This document shows, piece after piece, positions 14,001-25,026 of a DNA stretch of 64,000 bases. The notes below the pieces were generated by a model, which had not been told where the DNA came from, did no database searches, and saw only the letters and a program-made list of their open reading frames with translations. The position numbers and the translations under genes were made by a program. This DNA is from Lingula anatina (Eukaryota; Brachiopoda; Lingulata; Lingulida; Lingulidae), in contig NW_019774836.1 in the NCBI RefSeq assembly GCF_001039355.2, forward strand, positions 404,714 to 468,713. Direction: 5' to 3'. The first letter of the stretch is position 1. The number at the start of each line of letters is the position of its first letter.

Positions 14001-15975
14001 TAATGCATTCAACCGTTTCTGTTACTGTTAAAATGTTTTCATTTGACAGTTTTCACAGCGTTGATAATTTTATTAATGCTTATTTTACTAGAGTTAGAAA
14101 TGGGAAAAATCACTCTGTCATGCCTTCAATCTCCAAATACTAACAGAATATGCAAATCCATAAACCTGAAAACGATTTATGTAGACAGTGTACCCATAGT
14201 GTCAGGAAAGAAAATGTAGAACCCTGACGTTGATCTAAGTAAAGCTAAAATAAAGTTCGACATTTATGAGGGACCCAAGAAAGGGCGTAATAGACCGGTA
14301 CCTCTCATTCAGTCCTGAAGCACCTCTCTCTCTGACCCCCATCTCACTTCACTCGCAAATGTATAAGGCGACGAAATAAAACCAAACTTCTTTCCTTGTG
14401 CCCGACATATTGTAGTGAAATTGGCCTAGTCTGCTGTTTTAAAATGTTCAAGTGAAGCAGCTCAAATGTCTTTGTCATATTGTGTCCCCCACCCTCCCCT
14501 TACAAAACCTGGACCGCCTCTGACTTACAGTTGATCTTAACAATACCTGTTGCAGGGCCAATCCATCTTAGGAGCTGACGCCAATTCCGGAAGTGGATCT
14601 GTCAGCTTGAGCGGTAATCTCTCTCTCTCTCTCTCTCATACAGTGCATCCGATAATTCATGACAGTGCATTTAAAACCCAAAGGTGAAGCGATTAAAATT
14701 ATTTCGATTAAAAAAATGAAATTTGGGGACATTAGAAAGTGACTTTATGTAGTTATGCAATGACATGTAACCAAACTTTTTTATATGCTCAGCGCGACGA
14801 GACGAAATGTTTGGCTAGCAATTAGCTTTTGGGAACGATACATTTGAAGTTTTTGGGAGGTTTTATAAGCTAAATCGACAATAGTTTGGTTGAAATGGCT
14901 TTGGAAGGTTCTATATGTAGGTTTATATGTTTTAGGTACATCTATGGCTGCCCCACATGTGGTAAGTACATGTATTACGAAGGAGTATAACACATATGAT
15001 GCATATATACATATGAAAATATCGGATTGCGTTAGTTGGTGTGATTCGATAATTATAAGCGTTATATATGTTTGTAACCCATTGTTCTTTAAAGATTCAT
15101 TTGAAAAAAACAGGTCGTGTATGTGTATTTTCAGCGTCATTGTAGTTGCATCACATTTCTCACGATTCGTTGTAAATGCAGAACTGCAGCTGTTGCTACT
15201 AGTACAATAAGAAATGTAACTTTTGCTTTATGAATGCGTACACTTAAAATTTAGGTTTAGACGCTCTCACATTTTCACAAGCAGGATCTTAGGGTTATTA
15301 GTCTAGTTAACACCTCGTACACTTTTTAAATATATATTTAAAAAACTGAAATTTATGAAAAAAGGTTTGGTCTTTTTCCAGGCTGGAGCAGTAGCCTTGT
15401 TTTTGGGCAGCTCACCGAATGCCACCCCTGATGACGTGAAGTCTTGGCTTTACGACGGGTGAGATACATTTATATCTGTTTTGTGTCGGTGACACATATT
15501 TTGTGTAAGATTTGTAGAAATGTTTAGTATTGAATAAACTAAATTAACAGAGCTAAGGCAACCATTGTTTAATCATCTGTTTAATCTTGAACTTGATATT
15601 CAAGATAAAGACAGGTAATTAGAAGTTAAATATTTTAAAAATTCACTCATTTATATGTTATTATTATTATCATTATTATTATTATTATTATTAATGATAA
15701 AAACTTATACATCAGAACCGACAGATAATATTTAAACATTTTTTCTACACGACTACAAACATCATATCTTAAAGATGAAATCGAAAAATGTTCATCATTC
15801 CAGAGCAACCATGGACGTCATATCCGGTTTCCCCGGAAGTACACAACCAACAACAGCGCCACCTGAACACATCTGCTGTGCCCTTGACTGGGACTTCTGC
15901 TGCCCCTCGTCCTTGGTTAGACCTATGGCCACACCAAACAGGTTCCTCTTTGTTGGAAGTGACGGTTCCAAATAG
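7500..15975 (+). CDS. Secreted subtilisin/proteinase K-like serine protease, tandem copy 1
   Basis: Coding exons: 7500-7557, 7708-7791, 8151-8289, 8548-8650, 9356-9413, 9745-9781, 12003-12066, 12344-12410, 12761-12851, 13002-13070, 13249-13309, 13658-13734, 13907-13988, 14556-14613, 14936-14961, 15382-15458, 15804-15975; 440 residues. Seen: signal peptide (MKAQLFVLIAATVAFASG), I9-type propeptide (~36-130, RTYIVKVKD...FIEQDTLLY), then a peptidase S8 domain with Asp159 in ILDTGID, His198 in GNGHGTHVA, oxyanion Asn287 in AAAGNS and Ser352 in SLSGTSMAAPHVAGA. Known: S8A proteinase K relatives cleave broadly after the propeptide is removed. The C-terminal tail has a CC-x6-CC motif and ends in NRFLFVG. 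The catalytic serine sits in a 26-base exon. The 2.2-kb intron at 9782-12002 carries a decayed element. Substrate and tissue are unknown; a digestive or extracellular role is inference. Confidence 0.95.
10080..11320 (-). mobile_element. Possible decayed LTR-retroelement integrase fragment in intron
   Basis: This lies inside the 9782-12002 intron. In one reverse frame around 10651-10702 the peptide NDQGPQFIRETYNDV can be read, resembling the D-x-G-x-x-F core of retroelement integrases. A nearby reverse frame gives DVCKLC. All frames are broken by stops, the motifs are closer together than in an intact integrase, and no LTRs were seen. Other open stretches here resemble nothing known to me. Confidence 0.25.
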
Positions 15976-16019
15976 TCCCAAGGCTCGGGACTTGCCCGGC
16001 GTGCTTAAAAGACAACACG

Positions 16020-16025
16020 AATAAA
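16020..16025 (+). terminator. Poly(A) signal of protease copy 1
   Basis: AATAAA lies 45 bases after the TAG stop. It is a canonical cleavage/polyadenylation signal in the expected position. Confidence 0.75.
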
Positions 16026-18382
16026 ATCTAATGTGTTATGAATTGCTAAAGTGACTGAGATTTATTGTTTCATTTTTGGTTGATTGGGTGAATAAAAATT
16101 GCTTGGAGTCGATTTGTGTTATATTGAACTTGCTGTGCCGATTTTGCCTTCATATGTGGTTATACATATGTGGGGTTGCTGAAATTATATTCATTTTCTA
16201 ACAATATCATCCAAAACATCTTTTGGCTAGCAAACTATATGTTAAGCCATCTGATATCAAATGAATATTATATTTTTTCTGTGAGCAGATGTATAACAAC
16301 AACTACTACTACTGTACAAGTACAGCTACCGTTAAAGACTTAATTACCGGCTTAACAGCGGCGACAGTGACTCCCGCTGTGGGCGACATGCGCTGTCTAT
16401 CGTAATCCCCCTATCATTAACACTGTCGGGGGCATGCGCACTAGCTCGTATGATGTAGACAGCGTGGGCTATTAAAGTGACCGGGGACTTAATAGCTACA
16501 CGGTACTACTTCTACTACTACAACAGTTGCATGTTTCTAAGTACGATTTTACAGAAGAAAATAAAGATAAAAAGCAATAAGAGAGATAAAGTAAAAAAAG
16601 GACATTGAAACAGAGGGCTGTACCTCAAGTTTGAAAACTGAATTTAAAGATCAGCCACACGTTACTGTTATATCGATCACTATTCTATCAACTGCTTTCA
16701 CTAACTGCAAATTAATTACTTAAATAAATTCAAATAAGAAAAATTAGCAAGTTATTAACAGCAAGCACGCTTTTCTTTAAAATGCATTGGAAGCGAGTTG
16801 ACTGTTAAATCATTGCCTATACAAACCCAAATGTCACCGTATAATTTCAAATAGCACAACTGAAAGAAATCATAAGGGTATCGTTTAATATATCTTGTAA
16901 CGTATATTCTGCTTTTTTCTATGTTTTGTATAAACTTCGGTCGTAAATTTCCACCAACTCTAAATAATCTTGCTTTTGCGCGCACAGCAGTAACGCACGT
17001 CCATTTCTCTATCATTTGGCGGACTTTTACGAACTGGAGAGATAAGCCAAATTGACTACTAGAAACTTCAAGAAGGTGAAGGCTCTTTTGGCAGACAAAA
17101 TAATTAACTTGATTTTTTTGGGTGGGGGGGATTCTGCAATTTATTTGAGTTGTAATCTGGCAGTAATTTTTTTATGCCTCAGAGGGATTCTACATCATAT
17201 ATAACTTCAAGTCAACGATTGCAAAAAATGTTTTCTTATTTGGCAAGAATGGAAAATGTCAATGTCAGGTAACGTTTTAGTTGCATTGACTGGTTAGTTT
17301 CATGAAAAAAAAAAGTGATTTGCCAGAACCTTTGTAACTGCTTCAAACTAGTCTTAGGGAATTTTCCAACTATAATGCATTACAGATGATATTTTGGATA
17401 TCTAATTGTAAGTGATGTAAACAAGACTCAAATTGATTCCATAATAAAGAAATAATGAAAATGTTGATTAGCAAATAAAAATGGAAGCTTCTTATGACCA
17501 CACAAAAGATAATGTACAGAAAATATGCGATCCGCACAGTGAGATAGAACATAAATACCTTGGATAAAAATAAATTGGTGAGCATACGTTTGAAAGTGTC
17601 AAATCGTTGTTGCTGTCGTCACTATATCCACTATGAATCCAACTTTCGTTTGCTTTATACATGTATATTAATTCTGTATCTTATCGTTTGTTACTTGGTC
17701 CACTCCCAACGGTTGTTACAAAGAATTCATTAAAATACGCCTATATAACATATTCTCAACATTATTGTCTAATTTAAGTGCGTATAAAGAATTAAAAAAA
17801 ATTGTCCTTCATGGATCACTACTGGAATAGTATCCCTGCTTGTCAAATGCATCTGTCATCCTGCGTTAGTTTTATCTTTAACGATTTTTAGCGAACGTGC
17901 CACGTGTGAAACTCCTTACATCGTTATCAGTAAGGACCATTAACCAGTTTCACAAATGAACTCGGTCCGGAAACTGCTCTCAACTTTTCAGCCAACATTT
18001 TCGTCAGCTTTGTACACTAGATAAAGAAAAAAAGTCGTCCAGATAGATCTAATATTGTGCCTGTTTTATAACAAGAAAACGTGGTGAACACTTAAGGCAA
18101 ATGCATACTGAATTTAAGCAGAATGTGGGTTCAACAGAACCAGGCCATATTTTATAAGGTCTAAAAGTTTAAACAAAATCCCCAGCCTACGTTCGTTTGT
18201 GAAACTGTCCCAAAATTATTATCAGACAATTACAAACTGAGTGCCGGCGAAAGCACCAATTATAATCCTTAGGTAGGAGCCTGCATCCGAACAAGAGTGC
18301 TTCAACATTTGATGGGCCATATAGTCGCACTTAGGGCATCTGACGGCGGCACGAAGTTCCCAGGGTGAGGGGTTCCATACTG
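16026..18382. other. Spacer between tandem proteases
   Basis: No gene seen. At about 16330-16500 there is a GC-richer patch with imperfect inverted similarity (GCGCTGTCTA against TAGACAGCGT), possibly a degraded hairpin element. The rest is AT-rich single-copy-looking sequence with short frames. Confidence 0.6.
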
Positions 18383-18441
18383 TATAAAAAGAGAGCAAAA
18401 TGTACACAGCAGCAGATTCTGGTCCTAGGACACTGAGAACC
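18383..18441 (+). promoter_or_regulatory. TATA box and non-coding exon 1 of protease copy 2
   Basis: TATAAAAA at 18383-18390, a probable start near 18413, and a leader ending at a GTGAGTATT donor (18442). The next exon starts at 18861, six bases before the ATG, exactly as in copy 1. Confidence 0.7.
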
Positions 18442-18866
18442 GTGAGTATTCTCAAAATGGTTTCAACGTGATAATAATTCATTGTTCGAAATAACACGGA
18501 GAGGGGGATATTATTGCCCTCTTCTCCGGTTTTTTTAAACCTTTTTAGACTTTTGTCTACAAGGGTGTAGAAAGTAGCTGTGTTTTGAGCAACATTTCAC
18601 GACTAACACGGGCGATTCAAGTAACGGGTGGGGATTTTTTTTTTTTTTTTTTTTTTTTGCTCTTTCTGTTTACATTCACTTTAAATGTTTGTAGGCATGT
18701 CAGAGTTTTGTCCTGTTTGGTAAAATCGAAAGTGTCTTGTATAACTGATTGATTCCGATTGGCATTTCTTTTTTACGTCTTCAGTTTTAACTGGCTTCCT
18801 GTGGGTCTGCCATAAGCCACGTACGCAAAGTAAAGTTTGTTTTCATTTTTCATAATTTAGAAGAAG

Positions 18867-20801
18867 ATGAAGGTCCAACTTTTGTGTTTGGTCGTTGCCT
18901 TTGTAGCTGTTGCTAATGGCAGAGGTAAGTTCCACTAAATGTGAAATGTGTAAGTCGTTTTTTCTGTTGTAATCGGTGGCCAAATTGTCAGGTGCGTTAT
19001 ATGCTTTAAGCATCAAAACGCACAGTACCGAATTTGACGCCGTTATAGCCAGGATCACTGCTTTTCCCTTAATCTTTTTTTCCGTAATTTATCTTTTTTG
19101 TAACGCCGTAGCACTGCCAGTTAACGTTAAGGCAATTTACGTTTCGTTTATGTATGTTTGATACTAATCTTTCATGTAACTGCACGTACTGAAGTACAAG
19201 TGTTTCTTTGCGCCATTATACCATTAACTTCCAGTTGCATAGGTTTCGTGATCCTGAAGAATCGAAAAATGGGTCGCTTTCACAAAAAACATCGATCATA
19301 CATGCTTGTCAGTTCAGCTTTATAAATATTTATAACAAATATTTTGACATTGGGACAACTTTCAGCCCCTGTGCTTATGTCATCCCGCAGTAGGGACGTA
19401 GCCGGAGATGGAAGGACGTTCATTGTGAAAGTGAAAGACAATGCCGACGGTAGGTGTCGCTTTATTGACTATTAACGTTCCAAGACAGACCTGTGTGTGT
19501 TTAACGTTTGCATTTGAATGGTATTATATTTATTGCATTTTGTGAAGGAGAAAAAAAGAGAGAGGGGCGTAGGGGGGTATAGATGGTTGGATGAGAGGTA
19601 CGAGAAAGTGACAAAACATCACTGTTTGTAAATACTACGTAGCCAAAACGAGGACAATTCCTCGTGTTACGCAGGAAGAAAATTGTGAACGTTTCTTGGA
19701 TTTTAACTCCTTTCACCAATTCCTTACACTGTTTTTGGGGTACGGAGGGTAAAGAGGGTGCCTCACGAGATTCACGTGCAAGCTGTGGCCCTGTGGACTC
19801 GCCAATGTCATTAAAGATGGCTCCAATGTGATATTAATATTTCTACATTTTCCTACCCCCAGTGAACCGTGTCATCATGAGAGGACGCGTGGTACTGAAC
19901 AGACTGATGGCCGCAGGCGAGGAGCCCTCCGACGCCGACGTCGGCAGCAGGAAGATGGAAATCGGGAACGCCAAGTTCTTCACCATCCACGCTAACTCCA
20001 GGTAAAGAGAGACAAAGAGTTCTACATACAAAGAAATGAAAATAAATGTTCTTGTCTATTCATTCAATTGTTAGTCGGTAAGCTTGTTTATATTGCTATG
20101 AAATACGGAAGGTAGTGAGTACACGCGCATTAAAAAAGGAGGCTACCCTAATATGCTTAATACTTTTTCCAGGCTCTTGGAGTCTCTGCAAGATGATGAC
20201 GACATTGAGTTTATTGAACAGGACACATTGTTGTACGCTTCCCGAGTGGCTACTAACCTATGGGTGAGTAAAGTCCCCTTGACACTGGACGGCATCTCCT
20301 CTGCGTCCTGTAGTATGGCCCCGTTTGAGAGCAAAAATAATAATAATAAAAAACTTAAAGTGCCGACAACTGGCCGGCCATTGAGCATTCATTCTGCAAC
20401 CGAGGCGATGCGTGTACCTCCTTTCTACGACCACAGCGATGCCAGTTTCATGGCCGCACAAAGGACACAGAAAGGACCCCGCCAGTGTAAAGGGGGGGGG
20501 GGATTAAGACTGGGTTCCCACAGATTTAGATCGATCCATCTGGATCGACGTAACTCCCTTGGGGGTTCACGCTAAATTGCTATCAACTTTCGGGAGAGTC
20601 CCCCCTAGGGCGCAGAAGTTAGGTCGATAAATTCATCGAGAAAGGGCCCTTCGACTTAATGCAAGTCATCTTTATTTCCTAATGTCCAAAAAAAAAAAAA
20701 AAAAAAAAAAAAAAATGCATGTCAGAGCATTAAAATAGGCAGCAGCAGTTATTTGTAAGATAAGTGTGTGCACTTTATATGATGTATCCTCTTTAAATAA
20801 A

Positions 20802-20849
<48 letters not shown>

Positions 20850-23800
20850 GAATGACTGTACTTTCGGACTCCAGGGTTTAGACAGAATCGACCAGGTGGA
20901 AAGCAATCGCGACGGATATTTTGATGTAAATGGTATGTGTTGGCACGTTTGGGTCAATTAATGGACGTCATCTTAGCTGTCTTCAGATAATTTGCAATTT
21001 TTAAGTCAGTGATGATCAAGGGTATTTCCTTTGGCTTAATATAAGTTCTTGTAGTTTTTATAAATGGCAAGCAATGCAATTTGATGTTATGGTTTTCTTA
21101 TTATTGTTGATAATTAAAATGTGCCTATGTTGTTGAATTTTGCATAATATTATGGAACCTTAAAATTAACAATAGAAGATCATTATTATTTGCTTGATGA
21201 ATTTTTTGAAGCACTATTTTAAAATATTTTACAAAATCGTTAATAGTTTATATCTATAATTCAGCTGATGGATCGGGAGTTGACGCTTTTATCCTCGACA
21301 CGTAAGTGGATATTGTTTCTTACCTTAAAGGCGTTCAGTGAACGTTAGTCCATTGTATACCAAAATGAAATGTCCCAAAAATTGCAGAAATTTTCTTTTT
21401 TTCATCGATGTATACAGTATAATCACCCAAAATCGTTAGTAAACCCTTTTTAGAGTAGTAATTTTCTCATTTTTCCGCCAAGAATGAAATCCGCCAGTTA
21501 AAAATATATACCAACAGATACACACACATTTACATGTATACTAACTTTATAAACATTCTATTCTTATATAAATTTGCATTTTTTATAATTAGCATATTTT
21601 ACAAATATTCATTATATAATCTTCATATTTTATTAATACCCGTTAATCAATTTGCATATTTTATTGATATTCATTATATAATTTGCATATTTAATTAATA
21701 TTCATTTACAGCGGAATCGACGTCAATCACCGGGACTTCAGCGGCGGTAGAGCTGTAGACTTCAAGACACTTTACGTACGTAGATTGTCCATATGATTCT
21801 CTTCAACTTCGCCATTTTTAATGTCAGTAGTGATATCGATGTCATTTTGGATTTTGTTCTGGCAACTTTCGTCAATGCTCACAACTATCCACACACATGA
21901 CGTAACAGATATCACAGAATGTATGGAAAAAGAAATAAAAAAATCATTGGAGTATATCTGAAATCACCTGACACTAGTGCACATTTAAACTGCAAATGTA
22001 CATTTCTTCTCTAATCAGTTTAAGAAGTCTGTTGACATAACCTTTTATAAGTATATGTCTTAACTACTCTATAACTAGGTCTTTCTTATTTACATACCTG
22101 ATCGTTTTCAGTAAATCTTCACGCGGATGTTTAATATTATATGTGCAATTGCACAAAAAAGTGAAAATGTTTGAGGCGCGTCAGAGGTGCACACGTTTGT
22201 GTAATATTTGCACAGATGTTTTTATACTCTTTTTAATTCATTTCACAATAATTTTTCGCGTTGGCTATTTGCATTATAGCTGAAATAATTTGCCTTTTTT
22301 AGCCTCAGTTCAGTGAACCCCAGGGGACCAGTTCTAGGGATGGGAATGGACACGGAACACACGTAGCTAGTAAGATTTTTTTCTCTTTTTTTTATTCTTT
22401 TTTCTTATTGTTTTTTTTCTTTTTTTTTTTGGGGGGGGGGGGTCGGCAGATCACAATATTAGTGATGGCGATGGCCATGTCTCGCACGAAGTTTTATGTA
22501 GTAAGATGTTAATTTATATATATTTATATTGTGAATATAATCAGTAGGTTAACTCTTCAGACCATAGAAAATAAAACACTGCTCGTATTTNTTTTTTTTT
22601 TGGGGGGGGGGGTCGGCAGATCACAATATTAGTGATGGCGATGGCCATGTCTCGCACGAAGTTTTATGTAGTAAGATGTTAATTTATATATATTTATATT
22701 GTGAATATAATCAGTAGGTTAACTCTTCAGACCATAGAAAATAAAACACTGCTCGTATTTCGTAATAGGCCTACTATAGAATTGCCATATGTATTTACTG
22801 TGCAAGAACTAGTGACGAAATGAACATTTGTTCACCTTTGAGAGATTTTGACAACTACTACGCGTTTTAAGGAAACATGTTCACCTTTACATTGTTTGCG
22901 ATATTAATCATGACATCATTTAATTTATCCAGGTACTGTTGGTGGAAACACCATGGGCGTGGCCAGAGGTGTCAATCTGATCGCCGTCAAAGTGCTCTCT
23001 GATCAAGGAAGTGGAAGTACCACGTACGCATATTTTCATCATCAAAAGATTTGCAGTCTTCCTTTTTTCCTTTTTGGCTCGTCAATTTTTATAAATAAAG
23101 TCAGTTTGACGGGCTAACAGCCGTGCTTGTGTGACGTCACAGAGGGGTGCACTCGTGACCATATGCGAGTCGCCATTATGTTTTAGAAAAACTCCAACAC
23201 CTCTTTAAAGATAACATTAAGGGTCGCATGATCGAAAATAACAACTGAGACAAAAAAATGATCAGCTTGATAAAAAATTCTGTATATTGCCAATGAATTG
23301 CAAATTCTTTGCGAATACGAAACATGTTTTTTTTTTATTTTGGAAAATGTTAACAGGGGAATCATTGGAGCTCTAGAGGATGTGGCAGCTTATGCAAGGA
23401 CTTCTGGACGCAAAGGAGTCATCAAGTAAGCTAAACCGGACCAATTATTTATCTTAAAATTCTATGTAGAGCGTTTGGTTTGCTAAACGTTGAGTTGTTA
23501 TGAAACATTCATGTAAGTGCCAGTAGTAAGAACATGGTTACAATTTGCTCGTATTTGACCTTTTAAACGTCTTCATTTGTCTCAAAAATGACTTTTTTGA
23601 TATCAAGGCCAAATGCACAACAGTAAGTTAAATACTGACACACTGTCATACCGGTATATTAGCAGTATACTCTGGTGATAGCAATTCTTAGTAGATTTTA
23701 ACACTAATTTTTGTTCATATTTCTTACATTTGAATCTATTTGCTTTTCCAGCATGTCACTTGGTGGCACTGGAAGCAGTATCAACTCCGCAGCAAATGCA

Positions 23801-24977
23801 GCAGTACAAGCGGTTGGTGATAAATAAATGAATAAATAAATAGATAAATAAATAAATAAATAAATTGCTTCTAATACAATGTGTTTGTATGTACTAATCT
23901 TATTTTTTATTTTTCCTAAATCTGTGTTTCATTTTTTATTGTTATAAATGCATGTGCTGTTTTGTAGGTACAGTATAAATGATAATCATAATCACAATAA
24001 GGGGCATTATTGGGCTCTATTTGAACCTGAAGTTGTTGTCTATGATATGTGTGGTAATTCTTTTTATTGAACCAATCACAGGGCGTGACTGTTGTTGCAG
24101 CGGCCGGAAACTCCAACGATGATGCGTGCGGCTACTCCCCGGCTGGTGCTAGTGATGTGTAAGTACATATTTTTATCTTAAAACACATCTGCTAACCTTT
24201 TAACGAGTCTTTTATTCTTCTCCTTATAACTCCAATTATTATCGTTTAATTGTATTTTTTAAACTAAATTGGTCAATAACTTTATAAAATTCTCAAGATT
24301 AAATTTCTTGATTGGTCTTGTCGTGAATATCGCACGAGTCGCTGAAAATGAAATATCTTTATTGTAGTGTCTGTGTTGCGGCCAGTACAAACCAAGACGC
24401 CAAGGCTTCTTTCTCCAACTACGGAGAATGCGTAGATATCATTGCCCCTGTGAGTATAAAATGTTAGAGAAAAATAGGCCATAATGCAAGCAAATTTTCT
24501 CAGATATCTTCCAATTCTCAGTTATCTTCCAATAATAATAATAATAATAATAATGAAAAGTTTTGAACTGCTAACAAAATAAACGTGTTTGATATTCTAC
24601 TGTAGATAACTGTCTGCATTGGACGAATATCCATGTGTGCGCATGCGTGAGTGCGTATGTGTGTGATTTTTAAAAAGTTGAACGAAGTTTTTAAAAATAT
24701 AACATATACATGTAATTAATTCACGTTTGGCTTAAAAAGTTGGCAGACAATCCCCCACCATACTTCCTGCAATTAAGACTGGCGCGGTTGAAATAAAAGA
24801 GGCAGAATAAGGCACCATAGTCCCAGCTCCTCATCCCATGTGCAAAAATGCAAGATGTACTATAGTAGACAAAGCCTTCATTTTTTCACATGGAATTATA
24901 ATGATGTGTTTCAGGGCAAAGACATCATTGGAGCTGATGCAGGAACTTCCTCTGGAACTGTTTCTTTGAGCGGTGAG

Positions 24978-25026
<49 letters not shown>

